10,308 bases of DNA from Tissierellia bacterium (GTDB taxonomy: Bacteria > Bacillota > Clostridia > Tissierellales > Tepidimicrobiaceae): positions 1 to 10,308 of the forward strand of contig JAAYRM010000102.1 of the NCBI GenBank assembly GCA_012518745.1. The letters run 5' to 3'. Position numbers and translations under genes: made by a program. How positions within the stretch are numbered: position 1 is the first letter of the stretch; every line of letters begins with the position of its first letter. The notes under the pieces are model-generated. The model made no database searches and was not told the origin of the DNA. It saw nothing but the letters and a program-made list of their open reading frames with translations. Of the stretch, positions 1-6,395 are shown in pieces.

Positions 1-111
1 GAGGGTCTTTTCTATTTCCCCTTGTAATATTTTATGCCTATATTTAGTACACCAAACTATATGATACTGTATGGTATAAACATATCCTCTCCCATAAGAA
101 ACTTTACCCAT
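1..111 (-). CDS. tnpA: IS200/IS605-family transposase TnpA, N-terminal part (runs off left edge)
   Basis: The first 37 codons of a Y1 (HUH-type) transposase are visible, from an ATG at 111-109 to the window edge. Residues 11-25 read VYTIQYHIVWCTKYR, which is the hallmark N-terminal beta strand of IS200/IS605 TnpA (YHIVWCTKYR-like). The HxH metal site and catalytic tyrosine would lie beyond the edge and cannot be checked. In the family, TnpA is a small dimeric single-strand transposase that cuts and rejoins DNA at subterminal hairpins next to a short target sequence. A purine-rich stretch (GGGAAGGTGA) stands just upstream of the ATG as ribosome binding site. No frameshift is seen in the visible part. 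Family assignment is confident; whether the element is intact is unknown. Confidence 0.85.
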   Translation of the reverse strand, partial: MGKVSYGRGYVYTIQYHIVWCTKYRHKILQGEIEKTL

Positions 112-133
112 ACGTCACCTTCCCTTTAGTTAT

Positions 134-142
134 ATTATAACA
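134..142 (-). promoter_or_regulatory. Extended -10 promoter element before tnpA
   Basis: Read on the minus strand this is TGTTATAAT, a perfect TATAAT with an upstream TG one base away, about 23 bases before the tnpA ATG. No good -35 box is seen at 16-18 bases (the hexamer there is TAAAAT). An extended -10 can work without one. Weak to moderate support. Confidence 0.4.
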
Positions 143-188
143 TATGTAACGGTGATATTTTAGCTATGTCAGGAAACTTGATGTAGTT

Positions 189-290
189 TTAATGCAACAT
201 ATACCGCCACCAACTCATGACTAAAGTCACGAGAATGCGTAGCGGATCTTCAAAAACATTCCGATCACATAAGACGACTTCATTATTCAT
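189..290 (-). pseudogene. Possible PIN-domain (VapC-like) toxin start, cut off by the IS element
   Basis: A frame opens at an ATG at 290-288, overlapping the stop codon of the AbrB-like antitoxin, the usual coupling in toxin-antitoxin pairs. It reads MNNEVVLCDRNVF, close to the VVLCDTNVF-type first strand of PIN ribonucleases, where the Asp is the first metal ligand; here the usual DTN is DRN. After about codon 13 the similarity ends and the frame runs into the IS hairpin, stopping at 191-189 after 33 codons. A full PIN toxin is about 130 residues with three more acidic residues, so this would be a dead remnant. The assignment rests on a short match and position only. Confidence 0.35.
204..245 (-). 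repeat. Imperfect hairpin at the IS200/IS605 left end
   Basis: An inner stem pairs 214-222 (CTCATGACT) with 225-233 (AGTCACGAG), nine pairs including one G-U type mismatch, around a 2-base loop. An outer stem pairs CCGC at 204-207 with GCGG at 242-245 across an internal loop. Such subterminal imperfect palindromes are what Y1 transposases recognise on single-stranded DNA, and the position upstream of tnpA fits the left end. It could also reduce read-through into tnpA, as known for IS200. Confidence 0.5.
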
Positions 291-540
291 TTTTCCCATG
301 TCTTACTTCGTTGACTAGCTCTTGTACATCCCCCTCATCAAAAACACCTATATCCTCTGCTACACCAGCAAAGGCATTTTGCGCCTTATAAATAGCCTCC
401 GCCGATGCATTATTTATTACAATCTCACCATTAGGCTTTTGTACAAATAAAACTTTATCCCCAGATTTCAAATTGAGCAATCTGCGAATTTCAATAGGAA
501 CAGTAATTTGTCCATTAGCAGATACTTTCGCTAAATTCAT
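283..540 (-). CDS. AbrB/MazE/SpoVT-family DNA-binding antitoxin
   Basis: An 85-residue protein with a swapped-hairpin AbrB DNA-binding domain at residues 1-45. The diagnostic run is AKVSANGQITVPIEIRRLLN followed by LKSGDKVLF and NGEIVI. Family members bind their own operator and, when paired with a toxin, neutralise it through the acidic C-terminal half. I chose the ATG at 540-538 because AAAGGATGG lies at good spacing before it and homologues start with MNLAKVS; the frame is open back to a TTG at 567 and an ATG at 549, but these have poor spacing. A strong promoter (582-610) and palindromic operator (555-580) lie directly upstream. No intact toxin follows: the overlapping downstream frame seems broken by the IS element, so the antitoxin is probably an orphan. 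Confidence 0.85.
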   Translation of the reverse strand: MNLAKVSANGQITVPIEIRRLLNLKSGDKVLFVQKPNGEIVINNASAEAIYKAQNAFAGVAEDIGVFDEGDVQELVNEVRHGKNE

Positions 541-554
541 AATATCCATCCTTT

Positions 555-580
555 CTTGATATATCAAGTATTCTTGATAT
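555..580 (-). promoter_or_regulatory. Palindromic operator before the AbrB-like antitoxin
   Basis: A perfect 14-bp palindrome CTTGATATATCAAG lies at 555-568, and a further half-site CTTGATAT occurs at 573-580, 18 bp from the first copy. The cluster sits between the -10 box and the ribosome binding site, so a protein bound here would block transcription. Autoregulation by the AbrB-like protein is the natural inference; the symmetry is seen directly. Confidence 0.6.
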
Positions 581-581
581 T

Positions 582-610
582 ATTGTATTTAAAATATACA
601 TGGATGTCAA
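582..610 (-). promoter_or_regulatory. Sigma-A-type promoter of the AbrB-like antitoxin gene
   Basis: On the minus strand a perfect -35 TTGACA (610-605) is followed after exactly 17 bp by TACAAT (587-582), five of six matches to the -10 consensus. It is the best promoter in the window. It starts just after the terminator at 612-666, so the antitoxin gene has its own transcription unit. Confidence 0.8.
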
Positions 611-611
611 G

Positions 612-666
612 AACAAAAAATCCTCCCCAATAGGAAAGTTAAAGATCTGCTTTCCAGGGAGGATTT
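612..666 (-). terminator. Rho-independent terminator after the Phd-like antitoxin
   Basis: A 10-bp stem pairs AAATCCTCCC (618-627) with GGGAGGATTT (657-666), and an inner 6-bp stem pairs GGAAAG (633-638) with CTTTCC (650-655). In the minus direction the stem ends in a run of T (620-615), the mark of an intrinsic terminator. The loop is long, so it is not a textbook compact hairpin. It closes the Phd-like antitoxin unit and possibly read-through from the jet operon. The 14-codon toxin-like frame (639-683) runs into it. Confidence 0.7.
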
Positions 667-683
667 ATCCTTAATTTATACAT
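639..683 (-). pseudogene. Vestige of a RelE/ParE-type toxin start
   Basis: Three bases after the Phd-like antitoxin stop, an ATG at 683-681 opens a frame reading MYKLRINPPWKADL before a TAA at 641-639. RelE/ParE toxins paired with Phd/YefM antitoxins commonly begin MYKLRI(S/N)PLA..DL, and this is just where such a toxin is expected. A working toxin is about 90-110 residues, so only the first strand is left; the remainder is replaced by the terminator. The match is short, and a chance open frame is the alternative. Confidence 0.4.
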
Positions 684-686
684 AGG

Positions 687-935
687 CTATATCCCCAGGT
701 CCCGATGAACTTCTTCCTCAGATAACCATTCATCGCCCTTCACAATTGCCTTTTGTGCCTCCATTAATTTTGATAATAATCTTATGGTGGCCTGGCTTTT
801 CTGATATTCCTTTATATCCAATATTACATACTTACCTCTACCATCCTTAGTTAAAAAGACAGGTTCGCCAATTTCTATATCTTTTAAAACCTCATCATAA
901 ATTCTTGGATCCGATACAGGTTTTATATTTGGCAT
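687..935 (-). CDS. Phd/YefM-family type II antitoxin
   Basis: An 82-residue protein. Residues 1-50 form the Phd/YefM DNA-binding and dimerisation fold: KPVSDPRIYDEVLKDI, then GEPVFLTKDGRGKYVILDIKEY, the classic helix and strand pattern (normally EPV.LTKNGR..VVLD..EYE). The C-terminal part ends WLSEEEVHRDLGI, typical of the toxin-wrapping tail. Such proteins repress their own promoter and neutralise a RelE/ParE toxin. The ATG at 935-933 has AAAGGAG eight bases upstream. Only a 14-codon toxin-like start follows, then a terminator, so it seems to be an orphan antitoxin. It lies in its own unit, with a promoter-like element at 960-988. Confidence 0.85.
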   Translation of the reverse strand: MPNIKPVSDPRIYDEVLKDIEIGEPVFLTKDGRGKYVILDIKEYQKSQATIRLLSKLMEAQKAIVKGDEWLSEEEVHRDLGI

Positions 936-938
936 AAC

Positions 939-956
939 ATCAACTCCTTTGTTGAT
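939..956 (-). promoter_or_regulatory. Inverted repeat around the ribosome binding site of the Phd-like antitoxin
   Basis: ATCAAC (939-944) and GTTGAT (951-956) are perfect inverted 6-bp arms around a 6-base spacer. In the mRNA most of the Shine-Dalgarno AAAGGAG falls in the loop. It could be a DNA operator for the antitoxin or an RNA hairpin; the sequence alone does not decide. The TTGAT core recurs in the AbrB operator. Confidence 0.4.
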
Positions 957-959
957 ATT

Positions 960-988
960 ATTATAGTCAAATTTTACTTAAAATACAA
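960..988 (-). promoter_or_regulatory. Promoter candidate for the Phd-like antitoxin
   Basis: A perfect -10 TATAAT (965-960) is preceded at 17 bp by TTGTAT (988-983), which matches the -35 consensus at its first three bases only. The spacing and position, about 25 bases before the ATG, suit the gene. Confidence 0.5.
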
Positions 989-1054
989 AAATACTATCGA
1001 TTGGCAAGGCTTTCCCGTATTGTTATAATACGATTTAAATCAAATTGCTTCATA

Positions 1055-1222
1055 TTAATAGTTGAATCGATGATCATCCCATTTTGAATAGAAGGAGGCT
1101 ACTATCTTTTTCATCTGATCTATGCTTAGATCCTCATAATAATAGTTCTCATCATAGACAAAGCCTATCCTATCCTTTATCTGCTTCTCATATTCTATAT
1201 GATCCTTGCCGAATACACTTTG
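1055..1222 (-). other. Unassigned open frame without a start codon downstream of jetC (possible gene remnant)
   Basis: After the jetC stop, another frame is open for 55 codons, from just after a TGA at 1225-1223 to a TAA at 1057-1055. It encodes a hydrophilic, aromatic-rich peptide with segments DHIEYEKQIKDRIGFVYDEN, YYYEDLSIDQMKK and FYSKWDDHRFNY. The composition and AUA/AGG-rich codons resemble a real protein, but there is no usable start codon with a ribosome binding site near its beginning; the only ATG is inside, at ATG-AAA-AAG. It may be the C-terminal end of a lost gene. I do not recognise the family, and it may also be chance. The rest of the gap 936-1231 holds the Phd promoter region, a CGTATT/AATACG hairpin (1016-1032) and the palindromes GATTTAAATC (1032-1041) and GATGATCATC (1069-1078). 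Confidence 0.3.
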
Positions 1223-1231
1223 TCAATATTT

Positions 1232-4200
1232 TTACTGGAACATCGTCAGTTGTTCCCTATCCCCTAACCTTTCTATGGCAATGGGATCATTATCTTTAAA
1301 AAATGCATAATTTATGATCTTCTCCTTGGTCAATATGGTTGTTTCCCCAGCTGCCGAGGGCCTAAGCTTACAGCTATAGACCACAGGGAAATAGTCCCTT
1401 ATAAACCTTCCCTCTCCGTGTGCGGTAAGGGCTATGAATTGGAACCCTAGTTGCTCTGCTATAAAGAATACCGGGCTTAGAACATGATCGCTAGAAGCCC
1501 TACCAAATGGATTATCCATTATAACCGTTCTATTCCGCTTTTGATTCGGCTGCATATGCTGTTTCTTTTCAGCTGTATAATTCAATATACCTAGGAAAAG
1601 GGCCATATTCTTACTCCACTTTTCCCCACCAGACCATTGATTTGAACTCTCCCAAGAATAATACATATTGCTTACCTTTCCATCATTGGTAACCTTTCTA
1701 CACCTTACCCTGATATCCTTACCAAGCATTATAATATTCAATAATTGTTTGGATTCAAGCCATGTTTCTATGGCTTTTTTAATCTTGGTTATGTCTTCCT
1801 TTCCCTCATCATCCAAGAATTCATCTTCCTCCAATTTGCCAATCATCCAATCTACATGTCTCCTAATCTCCTCTTTGCCATCCTCTTCCTCCCAACTTGG
1901 AACCTGTATCTGGAATATCTCCCTCCAACTATCATCCATCTTTGCCTTTGTATTCCTGGGTATAGTCCTTATCTCATCTGCTAATGTAGATAAATAGGTA
2001 TATAGATATTGAATAAACTGATTCAATTCCTTATCGTGTTCCATCATATTCTTTTCGTGAATTCGCACAACTCTACTCAGGGTTTTTTCCATATTGCTCT
2101 GCCATTCCAATATCTCATCAAAATATTCCTTATTCCTAACCCCGGATATCGCCATCTCCCTCAATCTTATATCCCTGACCTCTTCATTTAAAGATTGTAT
2201 AAATACATTCCTTTCCGATTCTATTCTCTTTGCGTGTTTTTCCAACTCCATCTTTAAATCCCTGAGCTCCTCCACCACTCTTGATATTATGCCCTTTCTA
2301 TCATAGGGTAGATTTTGCTTTATATCTGCTGACAGTATAATTTCATCAATATTGTTCGCTAAAAATTCATACTTGCCATTTTCAACTTTTAAATCCTGTA
2401 TATATTTTTGAATATCCTCTAATTCAACCCCTAGCCTATTATAGTTTGCTTTCAGATACCCCTGTTTCTCGTCTAATTCTTCTTTTTCCTGTCGCAATTG
2501 CTCCTTTACGCTAGGCAGGGGCTGGGCGAAATGTATCATATCCTCAAATCTATCATGGAAATCCTCCAATCTCAGTTCATATCTGTTCTCTTTCCTATTA
2601 TACAATTCCTTAGTCCGGTTTAAATTAGGGGTTATGCCCTCTAATTCATTCTGGAGTTCTCCAACTTTCTCTACCAAACCCTCTATTAAAGTTTTCCCAT
2701 TGTATGGATATTCTAGGCCCTCATCTATCGGATAACTTGCTCTTGCATATTTCCTATCCAATAATTGCATATCCTTATCCCTATTTTCACTGGCAATCCT
2801 CAATTGTCTCTCTATTGCAGGTCTATCCTTCTGCTTTTCCGATAGCATATCCTTTATATATTCTCTTTCCTCTAATATGCCATCCCTATTCATATCGGTA
2901 TGTTTGATCGTGCAATGCTGTACTTCCCTATAATTTGGATCATCCAATATTCTAGCTATTTGATTATCTAAATCACTTATTCCATCCCTTGCACCTTGAA
3001 TTAGATATTCCTTCCGCCCCCTATCCTTATCATTCAATAGGATTTCCCTATCGACCCCATCGATCTCCTTATTCTTGCTATATAGTTGGTTATTTAATCC
3101 CTTTATCTCCCTTTCCTTTTGAAAATAATCTAGAGTTCTCTCAATTTTTCTTCCTAGGAAGTTGGTTTCTTGCTCTAAATCCTTTAACTTCATTTCGTAT
3201 TCTTCGATTTCAAGGTTTACGGCTGTACTTTTCCTCTGTTTTTTATCTAGTATATTCCTATATCTCCTTAACCTATCCTGTAGACCCTCAAATTCATCGG
3301 TCAATCGGGAATACTCATCATATGAATATGCCGATAAGAATTCATTGATAAGTCTCAATCTATCCTGCCATCCTTGCTCCTCTTTCTCCTTGCTTTCCCT
3401 TTTCTCCACGGCCAACCTAGCAAATTCCCTTAGTTCATTCTTCCATGTTCTGAATCTGTTCCTATCTATATTCTCTTTCCAGATCGAAGGGTATATATAT
3501 CTTTCTTCTATCCTACCCTCGCCCAATATTATATTTGTCGCTTCCTCCTGGGATAGGATCAATATTGGAAACATTAATTTTTCCCCTTGCTCCTCCACCC
3601 TCTTGGATAATTTTTCTACCTCCCCCTCAGATGTTATGACCGCTAATGGCCACAGGGGATATTCTTCATATAATTCTTCCATATCCCTATCCAAGCTGGA
3701 AGCCATCTTCCCCATATATCTAGTTCCAAGTTCCAATAGGTGGAATTGGTTTTTCCAGCTATCCACCCAATTCTCTAGCAACGGCTCTCCACTAAAATAT
3801 TCATTTTCCCCATAATAATCCAATAGCCTAAAGGCGGATCTCTCTTCCCCCATCAGCTTCTCCCTTTCATTTCTGGTCCTCTCCAACCTCTCCTCGATGT
3901 ATTGGGTTATGGATTCCTGCTTAATATATATTGAATCTAGGTATTGCCAATCTATCCTTAATCCTTTGATTAGGGCCAATATCCTATCCTGTTCCCTATG
4001 GATAGCTTCCAAATCCGTTTTCCTAATGGCAGTATCCTCTATGATGTTTTGAATTTTAGTATTTATGCTAGGGATTTCCTTCAATAGGATCTCCCTATCA
4101 TCTTTCAATCTGCCTATATGTTCCCTATGGCTTGCACATAATTTCTCGATTTCTTCCGTCCTCTTCTTCCATTTTGGGTATTCTCCCTCTATGGTCTCAT

Positions 4201-5665
4201 TAACGGGGTTTGCCAATATTTCCTTTCTGATACCATCCATACTGCTCATTATGCTTCTTATCTCGCCCTTAAAGCCAGCCCGATTTTCTAGCAGGTCTTC
4301 TTTTTTCGTCCGTAAATGCTCCATTGTTTCCCTTAGCTTTTTGAATTCCCCCTCGTAGGCATATCTTTGGCTCAGCCACTGCTCCTTCTGCTTTTCCAAA
4401 TATCCCTTCTCCTTTTCAAAATAGCCCTTCAATATGCTAGAGTTTTCATCCAGCCTTACCTTCAAATCTGCTATCTGTGAATCCTCATCCAATTCATCTA
4501 GCTGTTTTTTTAATATATTGATCCTATCTTCCTCCTGTTGGATGCTAGCCTTTAGTTCCGCTATCTCTAGATTTTGAAGCCTCTCCTCCCCTTCCTCAAG
4601 AGCATCCTTCACTTCCATATATTCGGATACTGCTATCTCATAATCATCCTTAATTCTATCTAGTTCTTCCTTGAGTACCGCTAGCTCATAGGAGGACCTC
4701 TTCCTATTGAGCTCTTCGAATTGTTTTTCAAGGTTCTCCCGTAATTCTTCTATATGGGATATCTCATCCTGGGTATTGCTTTCCTGTTCCTCTAAGGATT
4801 GATATATCGACTTGGCTTCCCTTTTCCCATGGAGCATCCTTTCCCCCACTTCATGATATTGGGTGTACTTGGATACATAATTGGATATCCTCTCTCCTAT
4901 CCTCCTACTCTCCTCTATCCTTCCCCTGAGCTCCTTATGCTTTTTAAAATGCTCCCTCTGCCTTTCAAATATTTGAACAAAGTCTTCGGTACCCTTACCT
5001 ATCAAGGCTTCTTCGACAGTCGGAATAAGCAGCCTATCGACTAGTTGGGATGTAGTTTTACAGTTTTCAAAGAACTTTTCAACTCCCCCTTCCGTTCCAT
5101 TTATGCGGACTATGCTTCTCCACTCCGAGGGTATAATATGAAAGTTCTCTTCAATGTAGCCATAAAAATCCCTTATGGTATCGAAGGTATGGGCATTTAG
5201 CTTCTGCCCCTGCATATATTGATAATATTCTTGAATTTCCTGCCTGCTGGCCGATCTAATGCCTCCATCCTGGTTGGTCTTTATAAAGGGGATATCTTCT
5301 ATGGAATGATCATCCCCAGATGGATAATCATATGCATAGCGCAATGATTTTAATCCTTCGGGGGCTAGGAAGAGGGTAACCGCCGTGAGACCATATCTTC
5401 TAGGCCTGTCATTCAACACCCATTCAATGGCAATATGTGCAGCTCCACCCTCCAACGACAGGGTATCCCTTATCCTTCTCTCCCCCAAATTGGAATGTGG
5501 TAATATGGCCTGTAATACCGTCTGTATCAATACGGTTTTCCCACCCCCGTTTTCTAACAATATCACCCCATTATGTCCATCAAATTCAAATATATCATCG
5601 TTAAACCTTTTACCCCCATTTTCATATATTATATTGGTGAGCCTAATCCTGGATATGGCTGGCAT
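1232..5665 (-). CDS. jetC: Wadjet SMC-like ATPase JetC (type II-like)
   Basis: The motor subunit of Wadjet, an SMC/MukB-like ATPase of 1477 residues. The N-terminal head has FDGHNGVILLENGGGKT with the Walker A lysine at about residue 43. A long coiled coil runs to about 610, a globular hinge-like part spans about 611-745 (LLDYYGENEYF to LREFARL), and the returning coil reaches about 1300. The C-terminal head has the ABC signature WSGGEKWSK (SGGE 1345-1348), Walker B VIMDNPFGRASS (Asp 1384) and an H-loop-like TAHGEG (His 1416). The residue after the Walker B Asp is Asn where Glu is usual. By family knowledge the head dimer drives loop extrusion. I chose the ATG at 5665 because AAAGGTGAGG precedes it well and homologues begin MPAISRIR; a GTG at 5674 in frame is possible. 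It overlaps jetB by 23 bases, implying translational coupling. Confidence 0.92.
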   Translation of the reverse strand: MPAISRIRLTNIIYENGGKRFNDDIFEFDGHNGVILLENGGGKTVLIQTVLQAILPHSNLGERRIRDTLSLEGGAAHIAIEWVLNDRPRRYGLTAVTLFLAPEGLKSLRYAYDYPSGDDHSIEDIPFIKTNQDGGIRSASRQEIQEYYQYMQGQKLNAHTFDTIRDFYGYIEENFHIIPSEWRSIVRINGTEGGVEKFFENCKTTSQLVDRLLIPTVEEALIGKGTEDFVQIFERQREHFKKHKELRGRIEESRRIGERISNYVSKYTQYHEVGERMLHGKREAKSIYQSLEEQESNTQDEISHIEELRENLEKQFEELNRKRSSYELAVLKEELDRIKDDYEIAVSEYMEVKDALEEGEERLQNLEIAELKASIQQEEDRINILKKQLDELDEDSQIADLKVRLDENSSILKGYFEKEKGYLEKQKEQWLSQRYAYEGEFKKLRETMEHLRTKKEDLLENRAGFKGEIRSIMSSMDGIRKEILANPVNETIEGEYPKWKKRTEEIEKLCASHREHIGRLKDDREILLKEIPSINTKIQNIIEDTAIRKTDLEAIHREQDRILALIKGLRIDWQYLDSIYIKQESITQYIEERLERTRNEREKLMGEERSAFRLLDYYGENEYFSGEPLLENWVDSWKNQFHLLELGTRYMGKMASSLDRDMEELYEEYPLWPLAVITSEGEVEKLSKRVEEQGEKLMFPILILSQEEATNIILGEGRIEERYIYPSIWKENIDRNRFRTWKNELREFARLAVEKRESKEKEEQGWQDRLRLINEFLSAYSYDEYSRLTDEFEGLQDRLRRYRNILDKKQRKSTAVNLEIEEYEMKLKDLEQETNFLGRKIERTLDYFQKEREIKGLNNQLYSKNKEIDGVDREILLNDKDRGRKEYLIQGARDGISDLDNQIARILDDPNYREVQHCTIKHTDMNRDGILEEREYIKDMLSEKQKDRPAIERQLRIASENRDKDMQLLDRKYARASYPIDEGLEYPYNGKTLIEGLVEKVGELQNELEGITPNLNRTKELYNRKENRYELRLEDFHDRFEDMIHFAQPLPSVKEQLRQEKEELDEKQGYLKANYNRLGVELEDIQKYIQDLKVENGKYEFLANNIDEIILSADIKQNLPYDRKGIISRVVEELRDLKMELEKHAKRIESERNVFIQSLNEEVRDIRLREMAISGVRNKEYFDEILEWQSNMEKTLSRVVRIHEKNMMEHDKELNQFIQYLYTYLSTLADEIRTIPRNTKAKMDDSWREIFQIQVPSWEEEDGKEEIRRHVDWMIGKLEEDEFLDDEGKEDITKIKKAIETWLESKQLLNIIMLGKDIRVRCRKVTNDGKVSNMYYSWESSNQWSGGEKWSKNMALFLGILNYTAEKKQHMQPNQKRNRTVIMDNPFGRASSDHVLSPVFFIAEQLGFQFIALTAHGEGRFIRDYFPVVYSCKLRPSAAGETTILTKEKIINYAFFKDNDPIAIERLGDREQLTMFQ

Positions 5666-6395
5666 CTGCCTCACCTTTCCTTTCCTCTAAAGAATATATA
5701 AATTCCAGTATCCCCCTATTGTGCTCCAACTCCATATAGTACCTCTGGATAATGGCCTTAGCCTTCTCGGTCAACTGGATCTCATCAATTCCAATTCCCT
5801 TCACCAATCCCTGTTCCTCTAAGAAGGTCCTTACCACATTCATAAAGCTCATCCTACTTATGGTTCTGGCAGTTTGTCTAACATCCTCCTTGATATCATC
5901 CAATGCATCCCATTTTTCTACTATGGCCACCCAATTGTATTCATACTTTTCCTCTAGCTTCAGCAATTCCTCCTCGCCACGGCCCTTTAGCCCCAACACC
6001 TTATCGTTTACGCTATTCAACCAATCTTCCATTCTAATGAAGTCCCTGGTGGCTTCCGTGGTCTGATAGCTATCGTAGAATTCCCCAAATAAAATTATTA
6101 TCGCTATATACATCATATATATATCCGCATTCACTGCCCTAGATGGTAGGTGCTTATCCTTAAGGGTTTGATTGGATATATGGAAAGGGGAGTATGTGGC
6201 CAAGGGTATCATATATATTATATCTCCCACTACCAATAAGGTGCAGTCTACCTCTTGGGCGAATTGATTTACCAGACCTCTGATGGAATCATCAGCTATA
6301 TATAGCCTTAAATCATCCTTATACCCCTTGCCTTCTATAGCTAGGGTTGAATATATTTTAAAGGCCTGTATCACCTTTTCCTGTTCATATAGCAT
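5643..6395 (-). CDS. jetB: Wadjet MukE-like subunit JetB
   Basis: A 250-residue protein between JetA and JetC, matching in size and place the MukE-like (KITE) subunit of Wadjet; from memory the type II form falls in DUF6063. Predicted to be mostly helical winged-helix modules that bind the JetA kleisin and help hold DNA. Visible features are a cluster of hydrophobic residues at about 93-107 (IYMMYIAIIILFGEF), too short on context to be a membrane protein, and a C-terminal helical part (about 185-240) ending in a charged tail. No signal peptide or catalytic motif. The ATG at 6395-6393 follows TTGGAGGGG, and the gene overlaps the end of jetA by 11 bases. Assignment relies mainly on operon position, length and general resemblance. 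Confidence 0.82.
   Translation of the reverse strand: MLYEQEKVIQAFKIYSTLAIEGKGYKDDLRLYIADDSIRGLVNQFAQEVDCTLLVVGDIIYMIPLATYSPFHISNQTLKDKHLPSRAVNADIYMMYIAIIILFGEFYDSYQTTEATRDFIRMEDWLNSVNDKVLGLKGRGEEELLKLEEKYEYNWVAIVEKWDALDDIKEDVRQTARTISRMSFMNVVRTFLEEQGLVKGIGIDEIQLTEKAKAIIQRYYMELEHNRGILEFIYSLEERKGEADASHIQD

Larger units (their letters stand above)
1..255 (-). mobile_element. End of an IS200/IS605-type element (left end plus start of tnpA)
   Basis: The tnpA start and the roughly 140 bases before it look like the left end of an IS200/IS605 element entering from the window edge. Support comes from the transposase, an imperfect hairpin at 204-245 of the kind these transposases bind, and the fact that a toxin-like frame starting at 290 loses recognisable sequence at about 250. 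These elements have no terminal inverted repeats and make no target duplication, so the exact junction cannot be fixed from one side. The right limit of about 255 is an estimate. Confidence 0.5.

Noticed and set aside
1016..1032. CGTATT/AATACG hairpin as the terminator of the jet operon
   Set aside because: The stem is short and AT-rich, and no T run follows it on the minus strand, so it does not look like an intrinsic terminator.
1084..1299. Plus-strand frame of 71 codons with an AAGGAGG-like sequence near 1091
   Set aside because: It overlaps the end of jetC and the minus-strand remnant; the AAGGAGG is the reverse of minus-strand codons, and the product has no protein-like features.
3162..3815. 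Plus-strand frame of 217 codons inside jetC
   Set aside because: The product is a Ser/Phe/Leu-rich mirror of the purine-rich coiled-coil codons of jetC, with no ribosome binding site or domain; the other plus-strand frames across the jet genes are of the same kind.
5666..5674. GTG start of jetC three codons upstream of the chosen ATG
   Set aside because: AAAGGTGAGG is ideally spaced for the ATG at 5665 and includes the GTG itself; homologues as I recall them begin at MPAISRIR. It remains possible.
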